Part shown: positions 7,967-17,640 of the stretch, one piece after another
How the letters are laid out: each line of letters starts with the position of its first letter
How positions within the stretch are numbered: position 1 is the stretch's first letter
From: Limnothrix sp. CACIAM 69d
GTDB taxonomy: Bacteria; Cyanobacteriota; Cyanobacteriia; CACIAM-69d
Length of the DNA stretch: 64,000 bases
Direction of reading: 5' to 3'
Assembly: GCA_001913845.2 (NCBI GenBank)
Contig: MKGP02000067.1
Location: 1 to 64,000, forward strand
Program-made: the position numbers and the translations under genes
Notes under the pieces: generated by a model
The model's input: only the letters and a program-made list of their open reading frames with translations
What the model was told of the DNA's origin: nothing
Database searches by the model: none

Positions 7967-8932
7967 ATGGGGCCGATTTTGATCACGGGGGCGAGCGGCT
8001 GTGTGGGCCACTATCTGGTTGATCGCCTGTTGCAATTGACCGATCGCCCCCTGTGGTTGTTGGTGCGCAGTCCCGACAAGTTGCAATTTGATTGGCAAAA
8101 TCACCCGCAAATTGAGGTGCTGGCGGGCGATTTGCGCGAGCTTGATCGCTTTGTCGATCGCCTGAAACAGGTGCAAACGGCAATCCTGGCGGCCACCTGC
8201 TGGGGCGGGCCCGAAACCTTTGCGGTGAACGTGGGTCAAAACCAAGCGCTGATGGATGGGCTGGATCCCGATCGCTGCGATCAGATTTTGTATTTCTCCA
8301 CGGCCAGCGTTTTGGGGCGGAATGGGCATTTGCTTTCGGAAGCCCTGCAACTCGGCACAGACTACATTCGCAGCAAGGCGGAATGCACCCAGCAGTTAAC
8401 CGATCGCCCGCTGGCCGATCGAATCACCGCCGTTTATCCGACGATCGTGCTCGGGGGCGATCGCGATAAACCCTACTCAGAACCCACCAAAGGCCTACCG
8501 GAAGCCCTGCGCTACATCAGCTTAATCCGGCGGCTACAGGTGGACGGTAGTTTTCACTTTGTCCATGCGGCGGATATTGCCCGGGTGGTGGCCCACTTGG
8601 CCCTCAACCCACCAACGGAACCGGGGCCGCGCCACTTTGTGTTGGGTCAGCCGGCCCTGACTGCCAATGAACTGGTGGATATTGCTTCCACGGTGCTGAA
8701 GGGGCGACCGGCAAGGCTGAAAATTCCCCTGTCGGTGGGCTTGGCCGATCGGCTAATTGACTGGTTCAACATCCAGATGGGCCCCTGGGATCGGTTCTGC
8801 ATGGCCTACCGGCACTTTACCTATGACCAAGTTTGGTCGCCGGCCAGCTTTGGCCTGGAAACGGCCTATCCCACCCTGGCGGACATTTTGCGCCAGTACG
8901 GCCGGCCAGGAATCAGCGGAGCCAAGCGGTAA
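7967..8932 (+). CDS. NAD(P)-dependent epimerase/dehydratase family protein
   Basis: A 321-residue extended short-chain dehydrogenase. The N-terminal nucleotide motif is TGASGCVGHY (about 7-16). The acidic residue binding adenosine is in AGDLREL, the catalytic Ser region is YFSTASVLG, and the active-site pair is YIRSK. The start is ATG 7967 with GGGGAG about 15 bases upstream. The C-terminal half carries the substrate-binding region of the family but gives no clue to the substrate (sugar nucleotide, isoprenoid or pigment precursor). It stands alone between feoA and the peptidoglycan-binding protein. Confidence 0.8.
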   Translation: MGPILITGASGCVGHYLVDRLLQLTDRPLWLLVRSPDKLQFDWQNHPQIEVLAGDLRELDRFVDRLKQVQTAILAATCWGGPETFAVNVGQNQALMDGLDPDRCDQILYFSTASVLGRNGHLLSEALQLGTDYIRSKAECTQQLTDRPLADRITAVYPTIVLGGDRDKPYSEPTKGLPEALRYISLIRRLQVDGSFHFVHAADIARVVAHLALNPPTEPGPRHFVLGQPALTANELVDIASTVLKGRPARLKIPLSVGLADRLIDWFNIQMGPWDRFCMAYRHFTYDQVWSPASFGLETAYPTLADILRQYGRPGISGAKR

Positions 8933-8968
8933 TTGGCATCCCGTTTCGCCATCGGATTAAATCAAGGC

Positions 8969-9916
8969 ATGGAGTTGAAATATCGCGGTCTGGCCTATCA
9001 ACGCCCAGCCCCCAGCATTGCCCAGGACAGCCCTGATCGCCCATCGATGTTCCTATCCAGGGTCAGCGATTCCGTGACGATCAGCCCATATCTTGGCAAA
9101 TACCGAGGCTGTGAGTTTGTGCTGCAAGCGGGGCGATCAATGCTGGCGGCAGGGTTGGCGGCTTGGCCCTGGCCCCGATCGGTGGTGTTGAAATATCGCG
9201 GATTGGCCTACGGGCCCGGCTACGATCGCCCCTTGCCGCCGGACACAACGCCCGCCAGCGCCCAGCCCAACGCCACCCACAGCGCCAATCGCGCCGTCGA
9301 TCGCCTGGCCAAAACCCTTAGCCGCGATCGGCAAGCAACTCCCGCGCGTCCTTTGCCGGCCGACCCTTGGCCCCAAGGGCAAGCGCCTCCCAGCCGATCG
9401 ACCCTCTATCCCGGTCAGCGGGGCGATCGCGTGGCCATTCTGCAAACCGCCCTCCAACGCCAGGGCCTGTTGCGCGCACCCTATCAACCGGGTTATTACG
9501 GCCCCTTGACCGATCGAGCCGTTCGCAAATTGCAGCGGGCCTGGGGCGTGCCGATCACCGGCATTGCCGATGCCAGGGTTTGGCGTTGGGTGGAAGGCAA
9601 CCCCCAACGGCCCAGCCCACCTCCCAGACCCACCGTTGCGCCCATCCGGCCCGATCGGCCCCTGCAAACGGGCGATCGGGGGCCTTGGGTGGCCGAACTG
9701 CAAGCCCGGCTCCGCTGCCGAGGCTACTTTGACCACCGCATCACAGGTCACTTTGACGCAACCACCGCCACTGCCCTGCATCAGTTCCAGGGCGATCGGG
9801 GTTTGGCCCCCACCGGCCAGGCCGATGCAACCACCTGGGCCGCTCTAGCCCAGCGCAACCCAGCCACGAACGCCACCGCGCGATCGATAGCCCTGCACCC
9901 ACAACCGCTAGGCTAG
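8969..9916 (+). CDS. DUF4278 and double peptidoglycan-binding domain protein
   Basis: A 315-residue protein if it starts at ATG 8969 (MELKYRGLAY); the frame is open to a TTG at 8933 just after the epimerase stop. The first 85 residues hold three KYRG-type repeats (3-10, 43-51 and 74-81), typical of cyanobacterial DUF4278. A Pro/Ala/Arg-rich linker follows. Two PG_binding_1 domains come next, the first starting LYPGQRGDRVAILQ and the second LQTGDRGPWVAELQ, each with the LQ...GYYGPLTD or GHFDATT pattern and a closing W. No signal peptide is visible, so its location is unclear. The usual start MxLxYRG of DUF4278 supports the chosen ATG. A cell-wall-binding role is inferred from the two repeats. 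Confidence 0.78.
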   Translation: MELKYRGLAYQRPAPSIAQDSPDRPSMFLSRVSDSVTISPYLGKYRGCEFVLQAGRSMLAAGLAAWPWPRSVVLKYRGLAYGPGYDRPLPPDTTPASAQPNATHSANRAVDRLAKTLSRDRQATPARPLPADPWPQGQAPPSRSTLYPGQRGDRVAILQTALQRQGLLRAPYQPGYYGPLTDRAVRKLQRAWGVPITGIADARVWRWVEGNPQRPSPPPRPTVAPIRPDRPLQTGDRGPWVAELQARLRCRGYFDHRITGHFDATTATALHQFQGDRGLAPTGQADATTWAALAQRNPATNATARSIALHPQPLG

Positions 9917-10003
9917 GATTCAGGATTTCCAACCGACTCGATCAGCCCCTGGAGCTTGTTGCCATCCTGCTTTTTCCGTTCCTCCTTCCTTTTTTTCAGT
10001 CCC

Positions 10004-10696
10004 ATGTCTGCTCAATTGTTGTTAGTTGATGATGAACCCAGTCTCCGGGAAGCGGTGCAAGCCTACCTAGAAGACAGTGGTTTCACGGTGCGCGTTGCCC
10101 GCGATGCCACCGAAGGATGGGAAATGGTGCAGCAATTTGCCCCGGATCTCGTCATTTCCGATGTGATGATGCCCAAGGTAGATGGCTATCAGTTTTTGCA
10201 GCAGTTGCGGGATGATGCCCGGTTTCGATCGATTCCCGTGGTTTTCTTGACCGCCAAGGGGATGACGGGCGATCGCATCCAAGGCTATAGCGCCGGTTGC
10301 GATGCCTATTTATCCAAACCCTTTGACCCCGATGAACTGGTGGCGATCGTCGAAAACCTGCTGCGCCGACGGGACGAAGTGACCGCCCCGACCGGCGATG
10401 GTGAGCATGACATTGCTGATTTGGCTCGGCAAATTGCGGAAATCAAAGCCATCTTGACCCAACGCGGCGGCATCACCCCCACTCCGCCCCCGATCGCCGT
10501 GGATTTGACCCCTCGGGAACAAAGCGTTTTGAACTTGGTAGCCGAGGGGCTAATGAACAAGGAAATTGCCCGCCGGTTAGATACCAGCGTGCGCAATGTG
10601 GAAAAGTACGTCAGCCGCCTATTCAGCAAAACCGGCACTAACAGCCGCACCGAATTAGTCCGCTTTGCCCTGGAGCATGGTCTCACCAAAAACTAA
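10004..10696 (+). CDS. rre1: NarL/LuxR-family response regulator, Rre1 (Ycf29)-like
   Basis: A 230-residue two-domain regulator. The receiver (about 1-120) has LLVDDEP, the phosphoacceptor D53 in VISDVMMP, and LSKPFDPDEL. A helical linker (IADLARQIAEIKAIL) leads to a LuxR-type helix-turn-helix (about 162-225) containing LTPREQSVLNLVAEGLMNKE. The C-terminal part closely matches my memory of cyanobacterial Rre1, a conserved stress-response transcription factor linked to Hik2/Hik34. The start is ATG 10004; the frame is open to a TTG at 9956, but a pyrimidine-rich stretch lies between and MSAQLLLVDDE is a normal receiver start. No Shine-Dalgarno is seen. The two sensor kinases to its right lie on the opposite strand, so partnership with them is unproven. 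Confidence 0.82.
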   Translation: MSAQLLLVDDEPSLREAVQAYLEDSGFTVRVARDATEGWEMVQQFAPDLVISDVMMPKVDGYQFLQQLRDDARFRSIPVVFLTAKGMTGDRIQGYSAGCDAYLSKPFDPDELVAIVENLLRRRDEVTAPTGDGEHDIADLARQIAEIKAILTQRGGITPTPPPIAVDLTPREQSVLNLVAEGLMNKEIARRLDTSVRNVEKYVSRLFSKTGTNSRTELVRFALEHGLTKN

Positions 10697-10698
10697 AT

Positions 10699-10756
10699 TT
10701 GAGCACCGGTTGCCTATGCATGGGGGAACCACCCAAACCACGCATCTGGTGCTCAA
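10699..10756. terminator. Inverted repeat between convergent genes, possible bidirectional terminator
   Basis: TTGAGCACC (10699-10707) pairs with GGTGCTCAA (10748-10756) across about 40 bases. It starts three bases after the rre1-like stop and lies 31 bases beyond the end of the convergent kinase gene. There is no clear T-run, so termination is an inference from position. Confidence 0.4.
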
Positions 10757-10786
10757 CAATTCCTCAAATTCCCAGCAACCCAGCCG

Positions 10787-12076
10787 TCAAGCAGGCTCAG
10801 ATTCAACGTCTAGCTGAGTGGGCAAGCGAATTTCAAACTCAGTACCTTGCCCCACTTGAGACTCCACCGTCAAAGTGCCCAGGTGCTTTTCGGTCACAAT
10901 TTGATGGGCGATCGCCAGTCCCAAACCCGTTCCTTTGCCAATTTGCTTCGTCGTAAACAAATGCTCAAAAATTCGGGGCTTAATTTTCTCCGGAATTCCC
11001 TTACCGTTATCACCAATCTTGATAGACAAAAACTCGCCATCAACCCGAGTCTGAATTGTAATTTTCAGTACATCTGGTAGCGAATTAGCCTCTTGCCAAT
11101 CACTGACCATTTCATCCAGCGCGTCAATGGCATTCGCTAAAATATTCATAAAAACTTGATTTAACTGATCTGGAAAACACAAAATATCTGGGATTTCGCC
11201 ATAATTTGTCACCACTTCGATGACCGGACGGCCTTTCTTATAAATTAGTCGATGGCGCAAAATCATCAATGTGCTATCAATACCATCATGCACATTGAAA
11301 AGCTGTGGGCGATCGCTTCCCATTCTAGAAAAAGTTCGCAGACTACGACTAATTGTCGTAATTCTTTCACCACTGCCTTTAATCGAATTCAGCAACTTTG
11401 GCAAATCTTCCTGTAAATAATCCAAATCGATTTGAGCCAGCAATTTCGATAGCTCAAGACTCGGTTCCTTCAGCTCCTGTTGATAGCCTCTAATCACTTT
11501 GAATAAATCATTTAGCGCATCTTCTGCCAACTGAATATTTCCGAGAATGCAGCCCACAGGATTATTGATTTCATGGGCCACACCAGCAATGAGGCTTCCC
11601 AGTGCAGACATTTTCTCACTCTGCACAAGCTGCATCTGCGAGGCTCGTAGCTCAGTGGTCGCGTTTTCAACTTCTTGGGCTAACTTTTCTGTTAAATGAT
11701 AAAGCCTTAAATGGGTTCTAATTCGAGCCAGTACTTCTTTGGTATGAAACGGTTTTGTAATATAGTCAACGGCTCCAACTTCCAGCCCGCGCATTTTGCT
11801 TTTAATATCCGTGAGCGCGGTCATAAAAATAACCGGCACTTGAGCAGTTTCAGGATTTTCTTTTAACCGCAGACAGGTTTCAAATCCATCCAGTCCCGGC
11901 ATCATGACATCTAACAGAATCAGGCTGGGCAAACACCTGGCCACTTGCTGCAAAGCACGTTCACCACTCGTTGCGATCGCCACCTCAAATCCTGAATTAC
12001 TCAAGGTCAAAGACAACACATCTAAATTAGTAGGGGTGTCATCAACAATCAGCACAAGATCCGTCATAGTTAGCAT
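10787..12076 (-). CDS. Receiver-histidine kinase fusion protein
   Basis: A 429-residue soluble protein with an N-terminal receiver (about 1-122; acidic pocket DD near 12-13, phosphoacceptor D56 in LLDVMMPG, Lys in TKPFHTKE). A short coiled coil (about 130-155) is followed by a HisKA region with the phosphorylated histidine H168 in GVAHEINNP and a HATPase_c domain containing NAIDAL, GDNGKGIP and GTGLGLAI. No membrane segment is present. Starts are possible at Met1 (12076) or Met4 (12067, MTDLVLIVDD), neither with a Shine-Dalgarno. The order receiver then kinase suggests it is itself a phosphorelay target. The likely donor is the larger kinase 326 bases upstream on the same strand. The gene is visibly poorer in G+C than its plus-strand neighbours. 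Confidence 0.88.
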   Translation of the reverse strand: MLTMTDLVLIVDDTPTNLDVLSLTLSNSGFEVAIATSGERALQQVARCLPSLILLDVMMPGLDGFETCLRLKENPETAQVPVIFMTALTDIKSKMRGLEVGAVDYITKPFHTKEVLARIRTHLRLYHLTEKLAQEVENATTELRASQMQLVQSEKMSALGSLIAGVAHEINNPVGCILGNIQLAEDALNDLFKVIRGYQQELKEPSLELSKLLAQIDLDYLQEDLPKLLNSIKGSGERITTISRSLRTFSRMGSDRPQLFNVHDGIDSTLMILRHRLIYKKGRPVIEVVTNYGEIPDILCFPDQLNQVFMNILANAIDALDEMVSDWQEANSLPDVLKITIQTRVDGEFLSIKIGDNGKGIPEKIKPRIFEHLFTTKQIGKGTGLGLAIAHQIVTEKHLGTLTVESQVGQGTEFEIRLPTQLDVESEPA

Positions 12077-12402
12077 CAGGCAACCCAGCCAGTCAACAGT
12101 GATCTTTCAATCAAAAATAATTAATCAAAGCGTTAATTTACACCTAATTTACAATTTATATTTCTCTAATTGAGCTTCAATTTGATCAAACTCACATTTA
12201 GTCATGTATAATTTTTGACATTGAACGTTATCTTTGATACATCAAATGTCAATGCATGGATTTTTGGCTCATTGATCATAGCTTCAATTCCTCGAAGCTT
12301 TTGATCAATTAACGGATTGTTACTCATCAATGATATTTTGAGGCTTTCAAAGCCTTGATTTAAAATTCTCACTAATCCCTGTGAGCAGTAGCGATCGGGG
12401 GA
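12077..12402. promoter_or_regulatory. A+T-rich region between the two sensor kinase genes
   Basis: No gene is visible. The stretch is A+T-rich and should contain the promoter of the receiver-kinase gene if that gene is not read from the upstream kinase. An inverted repeat TTGACATT (12215-12222) / AATGTCAA (12245-12252) is present. On the minus strand it supplies a perfect -35 (TTGACA at 12252-12247) with only a weak -10 (TAACGT) 16 bases later. Confidence 0.4.
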
Positions 12403-15228
12403 TCAATCCCGGGCATTAACAATCGCATTCTGAATCATTTCTTCAAGCTCTTCTAATTTAAACCGCTCAGCTAAATGCAGCACATCTCGCGCAAAAGGCT
12501 CATAGGAACCGGAATTCAGGTGCTCATCTTGGGTTGTGGCAGATTTTTGCAGCAGTGATTCCACCGCCGTGACCAACTTTTGAAGACGGCCAACCTGCAC
12601 CAAATACAACCAGGATTGTAGTTCCGTGAGGGGGGGCGCGATTCGGTCTTGTGGGTTATCGAATGAAGCAGGCTGCACCGAGTCTTGCTTTTCCAGTTGC
12701 CAAATCACATCCAAATGTTGAGCCAGAAGACTAAAGAGGCGATCGGCCTTGACGGGCTTTTCCAGAAAATCATCACCACCAACATCTAAACTCATTTGTC
12801 GATCGAGCTGGGACACGGAGGCCGACGAAACAATGACCTTTAAGCTAGCCCATTGTTGATGACGACGGATCTGTCGAATCAGTTCAAATCCATCCATCAC
12901 AGGCATGGACAAATCCGTAATGATCAAGTCAGGTAGTTGACGTTCCAATGCTCCTAAAGCTTGTTGCCCTTGATCCGCTTCTGTGATTAAAAAGCCGACT
13001 GGCTCTAATAAATTCCGCAAAACAGCTCGATTATCTGAAACATCATCAACAATCAAAATAGAGCGTTGCAGACCTTGATAACCCACCACTTCACCCATGG
13101 ATTGCACCGACTCCTGCAACCAATCTGTCGCCAGGGGAACATTCAGTTGAAAGAAAAACTGACTTCCTGCGCCCAGTTGGCTCTTAATTTGAATCATTCC
13201 ACCCATGAGGGAGACGATTTTTTGGCTAATCGCCAGGCCTAAACCGGTGCCTGCTGTTTTTCGCCCTGATTCACCCACTTGCTCAAAGGATCGAAATAAT
13301 TTCTGGATATCTTTTGGTGCAATACCAATTCCTGTGTCAATAATTTTAAATTCTAAACAGCAGTGATCTTGAGTGATTAAATCAAGCTGAGACTGATGGG
13401 ATGAGCCAGAAACCACTCGATTAATCATGAAGGTCACGGAACCATGATCAGTAAATTTAATAGCATTACCAATTAGATTAATGAGTACCTGTCTTAAGCG
13501 TTTTTCATCTACTAAAATTCCTGTTGGTAGATTAGGGTCTGGTTGATAATAAAATTCGATATTTTTTTGATCTGCACGAACTCGACAAATTTCAATCACC
13601 CCCTGGAGGAAAGTCTCCAGGTGAACTGGTTTTGGGTCAAGTTCTAGCTTTCGAGCTTCAATTTTAGCCAGATCCAGAATGTCCTCAATGAGAGTCAGCA
13701 AATGAGAACCACATTGATAAATAACATCAATGCTATGTAGATCTTTATCGGTGAGCGCTTTCGATCGCGCCAAAATTTGGGCATAGCCTAAGATGCCATT
13801 CAGTGGCGTTCGCAGTTCATGGCTCATATTTGCCAGAAATTCACTCTTGGCATGATTGGCTGCATCGGCCGCAATTTTTGCAGCTTCTAATTCCGCAGTT
13901 CTTTCCGCCACGCGATCCTCTAAAACTTCAAAGGAATGTTTTAGCTGAGTTGCCATTTGATTAAAAGATCTCGCCAAGCCTTGAAGCTCAACAATCTTAC
14001 TCTCCTTAATCAGTAAATTAAGATTGCCACTGGCGATCGCGTTACTTGCCCTCTGCAAGCTAAAAACAGGATTAGTAATCCAATTTGCCGTGCAGATGCT
14101 CAAGACCGTGACGATTACAGCCGTCCCAAAACAGAGCCATAGGCTCATGCGTGTGTTGGCATCAATGGTCTCCATGAAATCTGACTCTGGAACTGTGATA
14201 ATGATGAGCCAATCGATACCATCCGGATCCTGCCAGGGGGTTACTTGCACAAATTGCTGACGCTGGTTAATTGAGGCCATGAATGTATGACCCTGATGAA
14301 TGGTTTGAAAGTTGCCAAATTTTTGTTGAACTTTTTGAGCCGTATTCCGAATGATTGCATCGGGAATATTATTAACGTTATAGCGAAGTGTTTTTTGATC
14401 GCCTAACTTTGCAAAGACCAGTTGCCGACCAGAGCTAGCAATTAATTGACCATTGCGCTCAACAATAAAGATATAACCAGATGGACTGATTTTTAGATTC
14501 TGCAAAAATTTGCTGATATGATCTAATTGCAGGTCAACTGACAACATTCCTGAGATTTTATTGTTTTTATCAAATAGCGGATAAATCGCACCAAGAGCAA
14601 GGTAATAATTAGAATCAGTGATCGCCTGAGCAACCTCAGAAGATAAATTCGGATTAATGGTTAGGTTTTTCCCTGCATATTCATAAACTGTTCCCCAAGA
14701 GAATCCTCGTCTATATTTGACTTCCGCATAGGATTGATTAATATCAAGAGAATCAGCAAAATAACGCTGCAATTCTTGAGAACGGCGACCATACTGATCG
14801 CTACTATATTCTTTAGCTAAATTGATTTTTGCATGATGCTCATATAGGGTAACCTCTTTGGGATTAATCCATCTTCCAGCCCCAGCCGCTGAACCGTCTG
14901 GCAACAAGTAGCCAATATAGCTAATAGATTCAAATGCGGAGGATTGCCGCCAAAAATAGAGTTCTCTTGCTCGTGGATTAGACAGATCTAATTGATTGGT
15001 CAGGACGGCTTTGGCAGTGGCATCCAACAATTGCTTAGGTAGTTTCAGATAAGACTTGAGTTCTGAGTCAACTCGCTGGGTGGTGCTATCCATGAGCTGA
15101 CTGGCTAAGTTTCGTACTGCTTGCTGAGCATTTTTAAAAGAAAAGAAAGCAACGAGTCCCACGGCCGTCAGAATTTGCAGCACAAATGGCACAACTAAAA
15201 TGACTCGCAGGGACAGTCGCAAGCTCAA
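12403..15228 (-). CDS. Membrane-bound hybrid sensor histidine kinase with dCACHE-like sensor
   Basis: A 941-residue kinase. A membrane helix at about 8-30 is followed by an extracytoplasmic sensor of about 320 residues with the dCACHE pattern (region around YIGYLLPDG and later [12 protein letters not shown]). A second helix (about 362-385) precedes HAMP ([18 protein letters not shown]), a coiled coil, HisKA with H470 in MSHELRTP, and HATPase_c with GTGLGLAI. A receiver follows with D772 in ITDLSMPV. The last 100 residues are helical and might be a degenerate Hpt-type end, but I see no clear phosphorylatable His motif. It probably senses a small extracellular molecule and starts a phosphorelay; the receiver-kinase encoded next is a plausible partner. 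The gene is poorer in G+C than its surroundings. Confidence 0.9.
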   Translation of the reverse strand: MSLRLSLRVILVVPFVLQILTAVGLVAFFSFKNAQQAVRNLASQLMDSTTQRVDSELKSYLKLPKQLLDATAKAVLTNQLDLSNPRARELYFWRQSSAFESISYIGYLLPDGSAAGAGRWINPKEVTLYEHHAKINLAKEYSSDQYGRRSQELQRYFADSLDINQSYAEVKYRRGFSWGTVYEYAGKNLTINPNLSSEVAQAITDSNYYLALGAIYPLFDKNNKISGMLSVDLQLDHISKFLQNLKISPSGYIFIVERNGQLIASSGRQLVFAKLGDQKTLRYNVNNIPDAIIRNTAQKVQQKFGNFQTIHQGHTFMASINQRQQFVQVTPWQDPDGIDWLIIITVPESDFMETIDANTRMSLWLCFGTAVIVTVLSICTANWITNPVFSLQRASNAIASGNLNLLIKESKIVELQGLARSFNQMATQLKHSFEVLEDRVAERTAELEAAKIAADAANHAKSEFLANMSHELRTPLNGILGYAQILARSKALTDKDLHSIDVIYQCGSHLLTLIEDILDLAKIEARKLELDPKPVHLETFLQGVIEICRVRADQKNIEFYYQPDPNLPTGILVDEKRLRQVLINLIGNAIKFTDHGSVTFMINRVVSGSSHQSQLDLITQDHCCLEFKIIDTGIGIAPKDIQKLFRSFEQVGESGRKTAGTGLGLAISQKIVSLMGGMIQIKSQLGAGSQFFFQLNVPLATDWLQESVQSMGEVVGYQGLQRSILIVDDVSDNRAVLRNLLEPVGFLITEADQGQQALGALERQLPDLIITDLSMPVMDGFELIRQIRRHQQWASLKVIVSSASVSQLDRQMSLDVGGDDFLEKPVKADRLFSLLAQHLDVIWQLEKQDSVQPASFDNPQDRIAPPLTELQSWLYLVQVGRLQKLVTAVESLLQKSATTQDEHLNSGSYEPFARDVLHLAERFKLEELEEMIQNAIVNARD

Positions 15229-15441
15229 GTTTTTGATCCTTCAGTCCTAGTCATGTAGGAAGATATAATGCAGAAAAATGAGTAAAAACTCGTAACAACA
15301 ATTTGGAAGTTTAGATCAGTCAGAAATTGTAGGATTTTCTGTAGGACTGTTTTTACATTCGATGAGTGTCACTTGGTTTGTTTTCCATGCACCATCGATC
15401 TGCGTCACAGGTAATTGGGTAGGAGCGCACCGCTACTATTG

Positions 15442-15565
15442 GCTTCAACTTAAGACCGAGAAGATCCGGGTAGGGGCGTACGGCCGTACACCCCTACAAG
15501 AGTTGATGGGTTTCGATCAATGTTGACTGGGATAATTTTGAACACGTTAACCGTTAAGTTGAAGC
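15442..15565. repeat. 124-base segment framed by 12-base inverted repeats
   Basis: GCTTCAACTTAA (15442-15453) is the exact reverse complement of TTAAGTTGAAGC (15554-15565). The segment contains the 28-base palindrome at 15470-15497. It might be a miniature inverted-repeat element. No target-site duplication is apparent. Confidence 0.4.
15470..15497. repeat. 28-base near-perfect palindrome
   Basis: Runs from GTAGGGGCGTACGG to the matching CCGTACACCCCTAC, with one mismatched pair. GTAGGGGCG...CCCCTAC palindromes are, as I recall, a common dispersed repeat in cyanobacterial intergenic regions. Confidence 0.65.
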
Positions 15566-15651
15566 ACATGACCGCTGGACACCCTCTGCCAGGGTCGATC
15601 GCTGGGCATGAATGAATTAATGAATTGGTTTGCGGAGGTCTCGCTTGCCGG

Positions 15652-15673
15652 AGGGCGCATGGCGATGCGCCCT
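15652..15673 (-). terminator. Hairpin downstream of glmS
   Basis: AGGGCGCAT (15652-15660) and ATGCGCCCT (15665-15673) form a 9-base stem with a GGCG loop. It lies 54 bases beyond the glmS stop in the direction of transcription. There is no T-run after it, so it may be a dispersed repeat rather than a true terminator. Confidence 0.4.
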
Positions 15674-15726
15674 GATGGGATTTGGGGGCTAATTAGTCGA
15701 TCGGGCGGGCAGCAAAGCGATCGGGA

Positions 15727-17640
15727 CTATTCCACGGTGACGGATTTGGCCAAATTGCGCGGTTGATCCACATCCAAGCCCCGACGGGCAGCGATGTAGT
15801 AGGACAACAGTTGCAGGGGCACAACGTTCAAGACCGGGAACAGCCACTCATCGGTGACAGGAACTGAGATGGCTGGGTTGAACAGATCGGCCCCGAGGGC
15901 ATCCCCTTCCGCCACCACGCCAATGAGCCGAGCATCGCGGGCCCGGGCCTCTTGGGCGTTGGATATCACTTTGTCGTAAACCTTGCCAGGGGTGGCGATC
16001 GCCACGACGGGCACTTTGTCATCCAACAGGGCGATCGGGCCGTGTTTCAGCTCGCCGGCCGGGTAGCCTTCCGCGTGGATGTAGCTGATTTCCTTCAGCT
16101 TGAGGGCCCCTTCCAGGGCGATCGGGAAATTGAGACCGCGCCCAATGAAAATAAAGTCGCGGGTTTCGCTGAATTCGTGGGCCAGGGCTTCAATTTTGGC
16201 GTTTTGTTTGTCCAGGATATGTTCAATGTGGCGGGGCAGTTGGTGCAGTCCTTCGATGAGGGTGTTGGCGCGATCGACCGCCAGGGTTCCCCGTCGCACA
16301 CCTAAATCAATGGCCAGGGCATAGAAGGCGAGCAACTGCGTGACAAAGGTTTTGGTGGCGGCCACACCGATTTCAATGCCCGCGTGGGTCGGAATCACGT
16401 AATCGGCAATCCGCCCGATCGTGTTTTCCGGTCGGTTGCTGATCCCAATCAATCGCGCCTGGAATTCTGGGGCCAACGGGGCCCGGCGCTCGCGATCGAC
16501 CTCCAGGGCTGCCAAGGTGTCGGCCGTTTCGCCCGATTGGGTCACCCCGATCGTCAGGGTGCAAGGGCCCGCTGGGGATGGGGCCGATCGAAACTCCGAG
16601 GCATATTGCACCGAGGTGGGCACACCGGCCAACCCTTCCAACAGATACTTACCCACCAAGCTGGCGTGCCAACTGGTGCCACAGGCCAGGATTTGAATTT
16701 GCTGCACATCCTGCAGCCATTCTGCGGGCAGCCCCAAGGTGACCGGCGACCCGTCGGCGGAACAATTCGGGGTGGGAGTAATGCCGCCAAAATAAGCCGC
16801 GAGACAATCGCGCACCACGCCCGGTTGCTCAAAGATTTCCTTGAGCATGTAGTGGCGATAGCCGCCTTTTTCAACTTGGGTGGAACTCCAGTTGAGCAAA
16901 TGGGGATATTTCACCCGGCGATCGCCCTCAAAGCCGTAGATTTCGACCCCCAGCGGAGTCAAGCGGGCAATTTCGCCATTATCCAGATGCAAAACGGCGC
17001 GGGTGTAGGGCACGATCGCCGGAGTATCCGATGCACAGAAAAATTCCCCCTGCCCAAACCCGATCGAGATGGGAGCCTGTTGCCGCACCACAATCAACTC
17101 ATCGGGTGCATCGGCCGCCACGATCGCCAGCGCAAAAGCCCCTTTCAACTGCCCGATCGCCCGACGAGTAGCCTCCATCAGGCGCGACCCACTCAACCAA
17201 CCACTGGCCGACTCCTGGGCCAACTCCCGCCAACAACGGGCAATCAGATGGGGAACCACTTCCGTGTCCGTCTCGGAACTGAAGCTGGCCCCTTCGGCAA
17301 TCAACAACTCTTGCAGTTCGCGGTAGTTTTCAATAATTCCGTTCTGCACCACCGCAATGGTTTGGGTCGGATCCATGTGCGGATGGGCGTTGCGCTCCTC
17401 GGGCTTGCCGTGGGTGGCCCAGCGCGTGTGCCCAATGCCCAAGCGGGCGGGCATTTCCCAGCCCTCAAGCTTGGCCTGGAGGTTGTAGAGTTTGCCCTGG
17501 GCCCGAACGGTGTGTAGTTGCCCTTCCCAAACGGTGGCAATTCCCGCCGAATCGTAGCCGCGATATTCCAGTTTGCGCAGCCCTTCAAGCAGAATGCTGA
17601 CCGCAGGTTGGGTTCCGATATAGCCGACAATACCGCACAC
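15727..17640 (-). CDS. glmS: Glutamine-fructose-6-phosphate aminotransferase (isomerizing)
   Basis: A 637-residue enzyme converting fructose 6-phosphate and glutamine to glucosamine 6-phosphate, the first step toward UDP-GlcNAc for peptidoglycan and lipopolysaccharide. The N-terminal glutaminase begins MCGIVGYIG, so Cys2 becomes the nucleophile after Met removal. HTRWATHG and the RGYDSAG loop are present. Two SIS domains follow, with LACGTSWHAS (about 315), a TQSGETADT phosphate loop, and the C-terminal KSVTVE tail that closes the active site. The start codon is GTG at 17640, supported by AAGGAGT seven bases upstream. It is transcribed alone and divergently from rsmE. No glmS ribozyme is recognisable upstream. 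Confidence 0.96.
   Translation of the reverse strand: MCGIVGYIGTQPAVSILLEGLRKLEYRGYDSAGIATVWEGQLHTVRAQGKLYNLQAKLEGWEMPARLGIGHTRWATHGKPEERNAHPHMDPTQTIAVVQNGIIENYRELQELLIAEGASFSSETDTEVVPHLIARCWRELAQESASGWLSGSRLMEATRRAIGQLKGAFALAIVAADAPDELIVVRQQAPISIGFGQGEFFCASDTPAIVPYTRAVLHLDNGEIARLTPLGVEIYGFEGDRRVKYPHLLNWSSTQVEKGGYRHYMLKEIFEQPGVVRDCLAAYFGGITPTPNCSADGSPVTLGLPAEWLQDVQQIQILACGTSWHASLVGKYLLEGLAGVPTSVQYASEFRSAPSPAGPCTLTIGVTQSGETADTLAALEVDRERRAPLAPEFQARLIGISNRPENTIGRIADYVIPTHAGIEIGVAATKTFVTQLLAFYALAIDLGVRRGTLAVDRANTLIEGLHQLPRHIEHILDKQNAKIEALAHEFSETRDFIFIGRGLNFPIALEGALKLKEISYIHAEGYPAGELKHGPIALLDDKVPVVAIATPGKVYDKVISNAQEARARDARLIGVVAEGDALGADLFNPAISVPVTDEWLFPVLNVVPLQLLSYYIAARRGLDVDQPRNLAKSVTVE

Larger units (their letters stand above)
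15229..15726. other. Gene-free stretch with several inverted repeats
   Basis: About 500 bases between the kinase promoter side and the glmS 3' end. No frame of useful length is seen. It holds a 28-base imperfect palindrome (15470-15497), a 12-base inverted repeat that frames it (15442-15453 / 15554-15565) and a compact hairpin (15652-15673). The kinase promoter should lie near 15229-15350, which is A+T-rich. The left part resembles a small insertion of repeated DNA. Confidence 0.5.
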
